A program made the translations under genes and the position numbers. Shown in pieces: positions 1 through 6,993 of a DNA stretch of 12,765 nucleotides (its first letter is position 1; the number at the start of each line of letters is the position of its first letter). The notes beneath the pieces are model-generated. The model was not told the DNA's origin. It searched no databases and saw only the letters and a program-made list of their open reading frames with translations. The DNA is from JBFHER01 sp041584055. GTDB lineage: Bacteria; Bacteroidota; Bacteroidia; Bacteroidales; UBA5342. The stretch is from contig JBFHER010000094.1 in NCBI GenBank assembly GCA_041584055.1, positions 1 through 12,765 of the forward strand. Reading direction: 5' to 3'.

Positions 1-60
1 GGTAAAAGGAAAGAAGCTATTGCCTATGGCAAGAATATTTCAAACGAGCTGCTTGAATAG
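1..60 (+). CDS. Possible 3' end of a plus-strand gene entering from the left edge
   Basis: The frame starting at base 1 is open for 19 codons and ends in TAG at 58-60, reading GKRKEAIAYGKNISNELLE. The composition (hydrophilic, amphipathic helix-like, normal codons) resembles a genuine C-terminus. If real, it converges with the minus-strand beta-helix remnant and overlaps its last codons (24-60). Nineteen residues are too few to name a family, and the frame starting at base 2 is also open across this stretch, so the call is weak. Confidence 0.3.
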   Translation, partial: GKRKEAIAYGKNISNELLE

Positions 61-377
61 TTTTTGACGGCTGTGAGCAGTATCACTTTTTGACTGTTTT
101 GCTGCATGCATCTTTGAAGATCCGCAATGTTTGATATCTTTTCGTTGTTCAATTTCTGGATGATCCAGCCATCCGTAAGGCCTGCATTCAGCCACATGCT
201 TCCGGTTTGTTGGTCAATTGCTTTAATATAGCATCCAAAGTTGTATCCTCCGGAGGCGTCAATTAAATCAGGATCGTCAGCAATGTTGATCAATATCGCA
301 CCATTAACATCCAGGCGGGATGTTTTCTCTTGCATTGTTGTTTCTCCCACATACTTTCCTGCCAGGAGTGTTGCCAT
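24..377 (-). pseudogene. 3' fragment of a deleted beta-helix/PDZ protein
   Basis: The frame is open from about base 398 down to TAG at 24-26. The first ATG (375-377) is probably an internal methionine: the upstream in-frame codons read EIEYPNW and then meet TAG at 399-401. Residues about 45-100 of the 117 resemble a PDZ domain, with a carboxylate-loop-like segment, then GLTDGWIIQKLNNEKISNI, then a helix (ADLQRCMQQN). There is no signal peptide or lipobox, so a protein started here would stay in the cytoplasm, unlike all its neighbours. A PDZ-like domain at the C-terminus is found in some Bacteroidota parallel beta-helix proteins of PULs, which fits the adjacent 5' fragment at 391-714. I read both pieces as the ends of one former gene. 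A small free-standing gene is the less likely alternative. Confidence 0.6.
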
Positions 378-390
378 CCAATTGGGATAT

Positions 391-714
391 TCAATTTCCT
401 AAAGCAGAAAAAACAATTGGTTTGTCAGTTGTTCCGGAATATTCCTCATTCAATACAAGGGTATTGCTGAGGTAATAGGTTCCCGCTTCAAACCAAACAT
501 ACATGGCCTGTTTCCCAGCAAATTCCTTCGTTTCTAAAAGTGCTCTTTCGAAGCTTGCGAATGGTGCATTCCCGCTCCCATTATTGTCATCACTACCAGT
601 TGGAGCAACAAAGATCTCTTTTGCGGTTGGAGAACATGCACTTAACCAAAACAGACTTAAGACGAAGACACAAACTTGGAACAGATTGAGTTTGATCGAA
701 CGTGATGCATACAT
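391..714 (-). pseudogene. 5' fragment of a lipoprotein parallel beta-helix carbohydrate-active enzyme
   Basis: The 107 residues begin with a lipoprotein signal peptide (hydrophobic stretch about 10-24, lipobox LSAC with Cys27). They continue with the hallmark entry of right-handed parallel beta-helix enzymes: EIFVAPTGSDDNNGSG, then PFASFERALLE, WFEAGTYYLSNTLVL and KPIVFSALGN. In complete relatives (GH141-like and other DUF1565-type proteins) this is followed by several hundred residues of helix coils. Here TGA (391-393) follows at once. The next piece downstream is a PDZ-like tail in another frame, so the catalytic middle is missing. Related full-length enzymes include alpha-L-fucosidases, which would suit the GH95 and sulfatase neighbours, but this copy should be inactive. 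It lies 90 bp after the lyase gene, probably at the end of the same transcript. Confidence 0.7.
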
Positions 715-804
715 ACCTTTGCTTATTTTATTTCGTGGGACACCTGCACGCAGCTTAAAGCAATTAGAGATTTCCCATGATGGGTACTGGTGAACTCTCC
801 GATG

Positions 805-3555
805 TTATTTTAGTTTGATCTCCCGCATTTCACCAACATCGAAATGTTTTTTCTTTTTACCCACCTGAATGTTTACAGGCACCTCGTTATGTAAATAGTA
901 AAGTCCATTCTTCTGCTCCAGAACAACGTTCCCTTTTTGCTCTGCTAAGCATTTAATTTCCGCAGTTGAAAGTTGTGTCCCATTTCCCATGAAAAGAATG
1001 ATATCACCATTTCTTTCCCTGCCATGTAAAGCATAGGCAGCATCTGTAGATGTTCCGTTAAAGTTGGCTGCTTTACCATTGTATGTTGCAAAAACAAAAT
1101 CTTCCCGACCCGATTTATGGATAATGTGCAAGCCTGCGAAATCTTTGTTCCCGTTTTCGTCGTCGAAGCCTTTAATGGAAGTGATGCTTTTGCCTTCGTG
1201 TGAGGTAAATGGCTCATAAACCGAAATAAATGGATGATCCCAGGCCTCACCATGTTGACGGGCTGCGATGGTTAAGTAAGGTTCATGATCTATGTCATAG
1301 GGAATGCCACTTTTATCTCTGAACGACTTGCATGGCGGTGATTTAATCGAAAACACCTCGCGCCCCTGCGTGCCTTTCATCCACAGATTCATAAATACAT
1401 CTTCTTCACCTTCAGGCCTGTCAATTTTCCATTCAGCCTGATAATCATCGTTTGTACGCACCGATTTTTTGTCCCACATGTAGTCCAGTGCATATAGATG
1501 TCCACCAGCAAAGCCCATTTCTTCACTTGGCTGCAGTTTGAATTCTTTTCCAAAGGCATCACTGATTGTCATCGTTTGTCCCAGATTATGGTAGTAATAA
1601 TCATGAAACTTATCTCCTTTGCGCTGCCTTTTTGATCTGAAAATATCCACATAATAGCCAGTTGTTTCGCTTGTTTTTACAATGCTGACAGTTCTGTTCT
1701 GATCACTTTGACTTTCCGGCTCCAGGAAATAAACATCTGAATAAGTGATGTGAGGATAATAACCATCTTTTTGTTCAGATTTGGGGTATTCCCCGATTAA
1801 ATCAAAGGCATGGTTACTTAACATCTCAGTGTACTGTGAAATTCCATCCACCATCACCGTATTATGAGCAGGGAATTGTGAATAATACTCAAGGTAGGCG
1901 GCTTGAAAATAGTTGGCGCCTTTTCCGGGATCGGCACCCTGCACCAATCCTTTGCCATATAATTCCATATTGATTCCGTTGGAGTGCATATGGTTTCCCA
2001 ATGATCCGTTTAAAGAAACCATCATCCCATCTTTACCTGTTCCCATCCGTTGCACATGCCAGCTTACATTGGGAGCATAAAAGGTTTGGGTAATGTAATC
2101 TTCGCGTTTTCCTTTCTCGTAATCTGTATTTATCGTTAAGGGTTGACTCGCGAAAAATGATGAAACATCACCCCTGGGTTTGAAATGTTGGGAAGTTCTT
2201 TCGGCCCTTGGTTCAAACAGTCGGTACATGGCTGTGAATTCTTCCTCTATCCGGGGATCTTTGTATTTCTGGGCCAAACGTATCATATCACCAATTGGTT
2301 CTGTTGAGAGGGAACCATAGTAGGTATCACCAAAGCCAACAATCTGCCCATTGGGGAAAAGGTATTGGGGCAACATACGCACAGCCTTTTCCATCACCGG
2401 TGTGTATGGTAGGATGTTATGATCAAAGGTATTGTCAAAATCAAGAATAAAGCTCATCATCTCTTTGGTAACACCTATGGAATACCCCGGGCACTCGGCC
2501 CATACCCCATTGTTCTCATCATAGCCGTAGTCCATTAATTTTGTGAAAGACCACTGCCTTGCTGAAGTCACATTTAAAATGTAATTGATGTAGTACTCCC
2601 GGCCTTTGTTGTCAGGGTAATTTTCATTGTCCTGTAGTACCATTGCAGACTTCAGTATGATATTCGCCTGATGTAGGTTCCAGTTGTTTTGTGGCACGCC
2701 ATTTTTAATAATCTGATCCGTCCATCGTTTAATGGTGGCATCGTAATCTGAAATTTTCTCAGGATAATTATCTTCGATGTATGGATGCAAAAAATCGTAA
2801 AGCTCAGAAACAGTACGTAAATTCTTTTCATGGATCACCTGAAAACAGGCAAAACCCACCAGGGTTTGAATGTGTCCGTTATCCAAATCGATGGGTTCAT
2901 TGCGATAGAACATGCCCGACATGTAGGTATCGAAAAGATCGAATGCAAATTTTGCGTAGCGTTTATCATTTTCGAGCCAATAAATGAAAGCTGCATCCCG
3001 ACCAAGAGACATTATCTCCCGATTGATATTTTCGATGATGGTACCTGCTTTGGACTGTTCTACCCATTCAAAGGGATGACCTTCCTTGCTCCGATTGGGC
3101 AAATACAAACCTCTCTCGTCATCCATGTATGGAAGGATATCCTCCAGATCAGGTTTTCCATATGGAGTAGTTCCATCTCTTGAACCTGCAAAACGCACCG
3201 TTGGTACGGGAGCTTCGCCATCGGCATGCGAATAAAAAATGCCTTTGATATATACATTTGTTGCCTTTGTTTTCCAATACATCTGCAATCGTGACACCAT
3301 CCATTCCGGATCATTTACATGACGTAGCACATGTTCATCAATGCGATTGTGTAAGCCACTTAATACGGCCTGTGCCCAGTCTTCTTTTTCAATGGTTTCC
3401 TCCAGTCCTTTTTTCTCATCCGGTGTTATGTATAGACGGGGATAAGCTTGCTCCAAATTCTTCGGCAAAGGAATCTGACCATTTACCTGAGAAGCAGCAA
3501 ATAAAATCAGGAATAAAAATTGTGCTGTGCTAACTATTTGCTTTGTTCGTTTCAT
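805..3555 (-). CDS. Heparinase II/III-type polysaccharide lyase, exported
   Basis: A 916-residue protein predicted to cleave a uronic-acid-containing polysaccharide by beta-elimination in the periplasm or outside the cell. A Sec signal peptide (KRTK, then a hydrophobic core at 12-22) likely ends near VNG-Q27. Residues about 40-460 look like an (alpha/alpha) toroid with the conserved NNWNLHQ (290-296) and WAECPGYS (352-359). From about 490 comes the heparinase II/III beta-sandwich, with NHMHSNG (521-527), AAYLEYYSQFPAHN (552-565) and NTVMVDG. His295, Tyr358, His522/524, Tyr554-558 and His564 are the likely active-site set by analogy with the superfamily. The C-terminal part (to 916) is beta-rich. 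The length is greater than in classic PL12/PL21 enzymes and closer to the large Hep_II_III families; I cannot assign a PL number. It starts 12 bp after the upstream sulfatase, so the two are almost certainly co-transcribed. Confidence 0.85.
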   Translation of the reverse strand: MKRTKQIVSTAQFLFLILFAASQVNGQIPLPKNLEQAYPRLYITPDEKKGLEETIEKEDWAQAVLSGLHNRIDEHVLRHVNDPEWMVSRLQMYWKTKATNVYIKGIFYSHADGEAPVPTVRFAGSRDGTTPYGKPDLEDILPYMDDERGLYLPNRSKEGHPFEWVEQSKAGTIIENINREIMSLGRDAAFIYWLENDKRYAKFAFDLFDTYMSGMFYRNEPIDLDNGHIQTLVGFACFQVIHEKNLRTVSELYDFLHPYIEDNYPEKISDYDATIKRWTDQIIKNGVPQNNWNLHQANIILKSAMVLQDNENYPDNKGREYYINYILNVTSARQWSFTKLMDYGYDENNGVWAECPGYSIGVTKEMMSFILDFDNTFDHNILPYTPVMEKAVRMLPQYLFPNGQIVGFGDTYYGSLSTEPIGDMIRLAQKYKDPRIEEEFTAMYRLFEPRAERTSQHFKPRGDVSSFFASQPLTINTDYEKGKREDYITQTFYAPNVSWHVQRMGTGKDGMMVSLNGSLGNHMHSNGINMELYGKGLVQGADPGKGANYFQAAYLEYYSQFPAHNTVMVDGISQYTEMLSNHAFDLIGEYPKSEQKDGYYPHITYSDVYFLEPESQSDQNRTVSIVKTSETTGYYVDIFRSKRQRKGDKFHDYYYHNLGQTMTISDAFGKEFKLQPSEEMGFAGGHLYALDYMWDKKSVRTNDDYQAEWKIDRPEGEEDVFMNLWMKGTQGREVFSIKSPPCKSFRDKSGIPYDIDHEPYLTIAARQHGEAWDHPFISVYEPFTSHEGKSITSIKGFDDENGNKDFAGLHIIHKSGREDFVFATYNGKAANFNGTSTDAAYALHGRERNGDIILFMGNGTQLSTAEIKCLAEQKGNVVLEQKNGLYYLHNEVPVNIQVGKKKKHFDVGEMREIKLK

Positions 3556-3567
3556 TTTCGTGAAATT

Positions 3568-5202
3568 TTAATGACTTGGTGTATCTCTGTTCAGGAAATC
3601 ATGGATATAGGTACTGTCCAATTCCGCAGAGTCCTTATACTTCAACCTTAAGTTATTCAATTTTTCTTTTAATTCCTTCACAATCTCTGCATATGCAGGA
3701 TCGTTGTAAACATTTGTCATTTCATGTTCATCCTTCTTTCTATCATACAATTCCCATTCATCCACATCGTAATAAAAGTGAATCAACTTGTATTCTTCGG
3801 TCACAATGCCATAATGTCTTTTCACCATGTGCACGGAAGGGTATTCATAGTAGTGATAGTAAGCCGCATCCCTAAAATCTTCTGTATCACCGTTAAAAAT
3901 AGGAATAAGGCTCTCCCCTTGCATATCAGAAGGTGCGGTAAGGCCTGCTGCTTCCAGAAATGTTTGTGCGAAATCAAGATTCTGCACCATTTGTGTATTC
4001 ACAGTTCCGGGTTCAATCACCTTTGGCCAACGAACCAGCAAAGGCGTTTTAAACGATTCATTGTAAATAAAGCGCTTGTCAAACCATCCATGTTCGCCTA
4101 AATAAAAGCCCTGGTCGGATGTATAAACAACGATTGTGTTCTCTGTCAAACCATTTTTATCCAGATAATCCAAAACCGTTCCCACGCCTTCATCCACGGC
4201 AGCAATTGTTCCAAGATAATCCTGCATGTAGCGTTGAAAACGCCATTGCATGAGTTCTTTTTTTGACATGTTTTTGTAGTTCTTTTTAAATGCGTCGTTG
4301 ATTGGTCCGTAAACCGCATCCCATTTCGCGCGTTGTTCAGGGGTTTGCCGTCCCACTTCACGTGCAAAAGCCGACTTGTCCCAGTCGCAGGTTTCGGGAA
4401 TCCCCAGTTCATCCATTAATTCCGGGGTGATTTTCGAATCTCCGGCCCAATTCATGTGTGTGAGTAAGTTCATCTCCGCTGTTTTGGCGGCTGTCCCCCT
4501 TCCCTTATAATCATCAAACAAAGTTTCAGGTTCAGGAAATGTTTTTTGTGTAAATGTTTTATAATGTCGTTCAGCAGGCAACCACTCTCTATGGGGTGCT
4601 TTGTGAAGGTACATCAACATGAAAGGCTTGTTGGGATCACGTTCTTTTTCAAGCCAGTTGATGGTCATATCGGTTATAATATCCGTTACATAGCCATCCA
4701 CACGAATGGTCCCTTCATTTTTGGTTATAAAATCAGGATTATAATATGCGCCCTGACCTGGTAAGATTTTAAATTCATCAAAGCCTTTAGGGCTATTTCC
4801 AAAGTGTAATTTCCCGAACATGGCTGTTTGATAACCGCCATCCTGCAGTAATTGAGGAAAGGTTATCTGTGTAGTATCAAATGGAAAATAGTTGTCTGTT
4901 TTACCGTTCAGGTGACTGTGTTTCCCAGTGAGAATAACTGCACGCGAAGGCGCACAAATGGAGTTTGTCACACACGCATTTCGAAACAGCATACCTTCTT
5001 TCGCCAATCTGTCGATGTTCGGTGTTTGAATCAATTTATCGGAATATGCACTGATGGCCTGATAAGCATGATCATCAGACATCATAAAAATTATGTTGGG
5101 TCGTTTTGCACTCGTTGCTTTTTCCTGCACTTTTGGCTTTGAATTACATGCTCCCAATAGCATTAAAACACTCACAAACAACAATAATCTGGATTTCATC
5201 AT
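3568..5202 (-). CDS. S1 family sulfatase lipoprotein, N-acetylglucosamine-6-sulfatase/S1_11-like
   Basis: A 544-residue sulfatase that removes O-sulfate esters from a sugar. The signal peptide ends in a lipobox, LLGAC with Cys19. The alkaline-phosphatase-like fold is marked by RPNIIFMMSDDH (metal Asp43/Asp44). The formylglycine site CAPSR has Cys83 as the residue to be oxidised, within NSICAPSRAVILTGKHSHLNG. Other active-site residues are GKLH (Lys131, His133), KAPHREW (His204), TSDQG (Asp363, Gln364), GEHGWFDKR and SFKTPLL (Lys385). The C-terminal subdomain has the usual WELYDRKKDEHEMTN turn. The 'NSIC.PSRA.ILTGK.SH.NG' pattern resembles the N-acetylglucosamine-6-sulfatase/mucin-desulfating group (S1_11), but the substrate is not proved. 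It is a Cys-type sulfatase needing a maturase, and none is present in the window. It lies 67 bp after the first sulfatase and 12 bp before the lyase. Confidence 0.93.
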   Translation of the reverse strand: MMKSRLLLFVSVLMLLGACNSKPKVQEKATSAKRPNIIFMMSDDHAYQAISAYSDKLIQTPNIDRLAKEGMLFRNACVTNSICAPSRAVILTGKHSHLNGKTDNYFPFDTTQITFPQLLQDGGYQTAMFGKLHFGNSPKGFDEFKILPGQGAYYNPDFITKNEGTIRVDGYVTDIITDMTINWLEKERDPNKPFMLMYLHKAPHREWLPAERHYKTFTQKTFPEPETLFDDYKGRGTAAKTAEMNLLTHMNWAGDSKITPELMDELGIPETCDWDKSAFAREVGRQTPEQRAKWDAVYGPINDAFKKNYKNMSKKELMQWRFQRYMQDYLGTIAAVDEGVGTVLDYLDKNGLTENTIVVYTSDQGFYLGEHGWFDKRFIYNESFKTPLLVRWPKVIEPGTVNTQMVQNLDFAQTFLEAAGLTAPSDMQGESLIPIFNGDTEDFRDAAYYHYYEYPSVHMVKRHYGIVTEEYKLIHFYYDVDEWELYDRKKDEHEMTNVYNDPAYAEIVKELKEKLNNLRLKYKDSAELDSTYIHDFLNRDTPSH

Positions 5203-5219
5203 GACGTTATATTAATTTA

Positions 5220-5246
5220 GTAGAAGGCACTTTTAGTCACTTCTAC
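5220..5246. other. Intergenic inverted repeat/hairpin between the two sulfatase genes
   Basis: GTAGAAG (5220-5226) and CTTCTAC (5240-5246) are perfect 7-bp complements. Inside them, ACT (5229-5231) pairs with AGT (5235-5237) around a TTT loop, separated from the outer stem by a 2x2 mismatch. On the minus transcript the structure is followed by UAAAUUAAU rather than a run of U, so it is not a classic intrinsic terminator. It may be an RNA processing or stability hairpin that sets the ratio of the two sulfatases, or chance. Confidence 0.4.
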
Positions 5247-5269
5247 GAATTCATATTTTTTATTTATAA

Positions 5270-6712
5270 TTAATTCACAAATTCCGGATAAAAAGGCTTT
5301 AAATCCAGGGAGTCGCCCATGCTCAACTGTAAATCCAGCAATTGTGTAAACAAATCTTCTACAAGGGACTTATTTTCCGGCAAATCTGCTAAATCATTCA
5401 TTTCCAAAGGATCATTTTTCATATCAAACAACAATAATTTATGTGCTCTCGGGTAGGCAATTAATTTGTACCCATTTGTTCTGATCATTCGTTGTGTACT
5501 CTGGTAAGCACCATAAATAGCAGGATAATTTCCTTCCAACTGCTCTCCTTTTGCCAGGGCCATCAAACTGCTAAACTCAACATATTCAGGTTTATCGATA
5601 TTCGCCAGTTCAAGGGTAGAAGGCATTATATCCTGAATATACACATCCATGTCAACTTTCTTTCCTTTAGGCAGGTCCGGACCGATCACAATTAATGGTG
5701 CGCGAACACTGTGATCAAACATGCTTTGCTTTCCGATTAAACCATGATTTCCACAAGACAAACCGTGATCTGCAGAATAGAAAATGTATGTATTGTCTTT
5801 CTCCCCAGTTTTTTCAAGTTCTTCCAAAATCCGTTTCAACTGACTGTCCAAATGGGTAATAATGGCATAATACTCCTGACGGTTTACTTTTACAGCGTAT
5901 TCGGTACGTGGAAAAGGCGCCAATTTTTCATCACGCAAGTTTTTGGAGCATCCCATCTCATCTTTGTAAGGATATTCGGGTAAAAAAGTTTCAGGTACTG
6001 AAATGCGATCCAGTGGATACATATCCACAAATTCCTTTGGTGACTGACGAGGATCGTGGGGAGCATTGAAAGCCACATACATAAAGAAGGGGTCATCTTT
6101 GGGGGCTGCTTTTTGGATGAACTCGATGGCCTCATCACCCAGCACTTCACTCCAGTGTTTACCGCCTTCCCAAAAACCACCAAATTTTTTATCCCAGGGT
6201 CTCCAGGTTGTATCATTTTCGCTTAAAGGCCTGTTGTAACCTTCTTTCGTCTGTGATGGCATGCCAGCGCGAATGCTTCCGGTTGTTTGAAAACAGCTGT
6301 CAGGATTTAGTTTCACATGCCATTTCCCGGCCATAAAAGTTTGATAACCCGCATTTCCCATCAAATTCCCCCAAAACTGAGAGCTAATTTCCGGTGTTGT
6401 AAAACGTGATTCTGTTCTGGAAGCACGCCAAAGAAAACGACCTGAGTTGAGCATCGCACGAGATGCCACACAAACAGCGCCATTCCATCCACCCATGTTA
6501 TATGCATGCGTAAACGTAACTCCGCTCTCCACCATTTTATCCAGGGTTGGAGTAATCACTTCACTGTTTCCTAAGGAGTTGATTGTACTATAACATTGAT
6601 CATCCGCAAAAAGAAAAATAATGTTTGGTTTGCCTTGTTCTACTTTTGTTTTTGTACATGCCATGCTTAACACAAGCAATAAAATAAAAGCTGAGAATGT
6701 TCTGAAGTTCAT
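5270..6712 (-). CDS. S1 family sulfatase lipoprotein (CVASR type)
   Basis: A 480-residue exported sulfatase acting on sulfate esters of a polysaccharide or its fragments. The signal peptide carries a lipobox, LSMAC with Cys19. The fold and active site are visible in order: KPNIIFLFADDQ (metal Asp37/Asp38), the formylglycine site CVASR (Cys81 to Arg85) in GAVCVASRAMLNSGRF, GKWH (Lys130, His132), NAPHDPR (His219, Asp220), SADHG (Asp315, His316), and GKQSMFDHSVRAP (Lys328). The C-terminal subdomain ends with LLLFDMKNDPLEMND, typical of S1 sulfatases. The second residue after Cys is Ala rather than the commoner Pro, which the C-x-[P/A]-x-R maturation motif allows. The subfamily differs clearly from the downstream sulfatase, so the two probably act on different positions or sugars. 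It is the first gene after a 281-bp spacer and may open a second transcription unit. Confidence 0.94.
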   Translation of the reverse strand: MNFRTFSAFILLLVLSMACTKTKVEQGKPNIIFLFADDQCYSTINSLGNSEVITPTLDKMVESGVTFTHAYNMGGWNGAVCVASRAMLNSGRFLWRASRTESRFTTPEISSQFWGNLMGNAGYQTFMAGKWHVKLNPDSCFQTTGSIRAGMPSQTKEGYNRPLSENDTTWRPWDKKFGGFWEGGKHWSEVLGDEAIEFIQKAAPKDDPFFMYVAFNAPHDPRQSPKEFVDMYPLDRISVPETFLPEYPYKDEMGCSKNLRDEKLAPFPRTEYAVKVNRQEYYAIITHLDSQLKRILEELEKTGEKDNTYIFYSADHGLSCGNHGLIGKQSMFDHSVRAPLIVIGPDLPKGKKVDMDVYIQDIMPSTLELANIDKPEYVEFSSLMALAKGEQLEGNYPAIYGAYQSTQRMIRTNGYKLIAYPRAHKLLLFDMKNDPLEMNDLADLPENKSLVEDLFTQLLDLQLSMGDSLDLKPFYPEFVN

Positions 6713-6993
6713 TTTTTCTTATTTAAGTTTTCTATTTTTTTAAACAATCTGATCATTTTTATGCCAAACATAGGTGATATGGGTGTTTATTCTTTCGAAT
6801 GCAAACTTACAAAGAGTAAGGAATAAAATGATAAAACTTATGCATTTTAATACAAGGTCATTTTCAATATTGATATTTATGTTGTCGACAGTTCAGTAAA
6901 ACAATACAATCTAATTATTTCTTGTTGTTTGGAGCAACCTATCCATTTCATTGAGGATAACAATAATTTATAGTTCGTTGATAAAACAAGCAC
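6713..6993 (-). promoter_or_regulatory. AT-rich intergenic region with candidate Bacteroidota promoter boxes
   Basis: This is the only large gap inside the cluster. On the minus strand it contains two matches to the Bacteroidota -7 box TAnnTTTG: TAAGTTTG (6802-6809) and TATGTTTG (6765-6772). The second lies about 50 bp from the sulfatase start, a usual leader length. A TTTG box at -33 with good spacing is not clear for either; a TTCG lies 23 bp upstream of the nearer one. An 8-bp palindrome TGTCGACA (6883-6890) and CAATATTG (6865-6872) lie upstream and could be regulator sites. No convincing hairpin plus U-run terminator for GH95 and no ORF are visible here. Confidence 0.4.

Noticed and set aside
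24..377. A free-standing small PDZ-like gene of 117 codons
   Set aside because: Its frame stays open upstream of the ATG, it has no signal peptide although every neighbour is exported, and its partner 5' fragment ends a few bases away. A remnant of one gene explains both pieces better.
391..714. Programmed frameshift joining the two small frames into one protein
   Set aside because: A shift would have to occur in the few bases between the two stops (about 394-398), and the T-run at 408-413 lies upstream of TAG, so slipping there still meets a stop. Even a joined protein of about 225 residues would lack the catalytic helix.
774..784. Palindrome CCCATGATGGG between the lyase and the beta-helix remnant
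   Set aside because: The stem is only 4-5 bp with a tiny loop and no U-run on either strand, so there is no support for a terminator or operator.
3724..4101. Plus-strand open frame of 125 codons opposite the second sulfatase
   Set aside because: The minus strand carries a complete sulfatase with all active-site motifs across this stretch; the plus product is low-complexity and unlike any protein.
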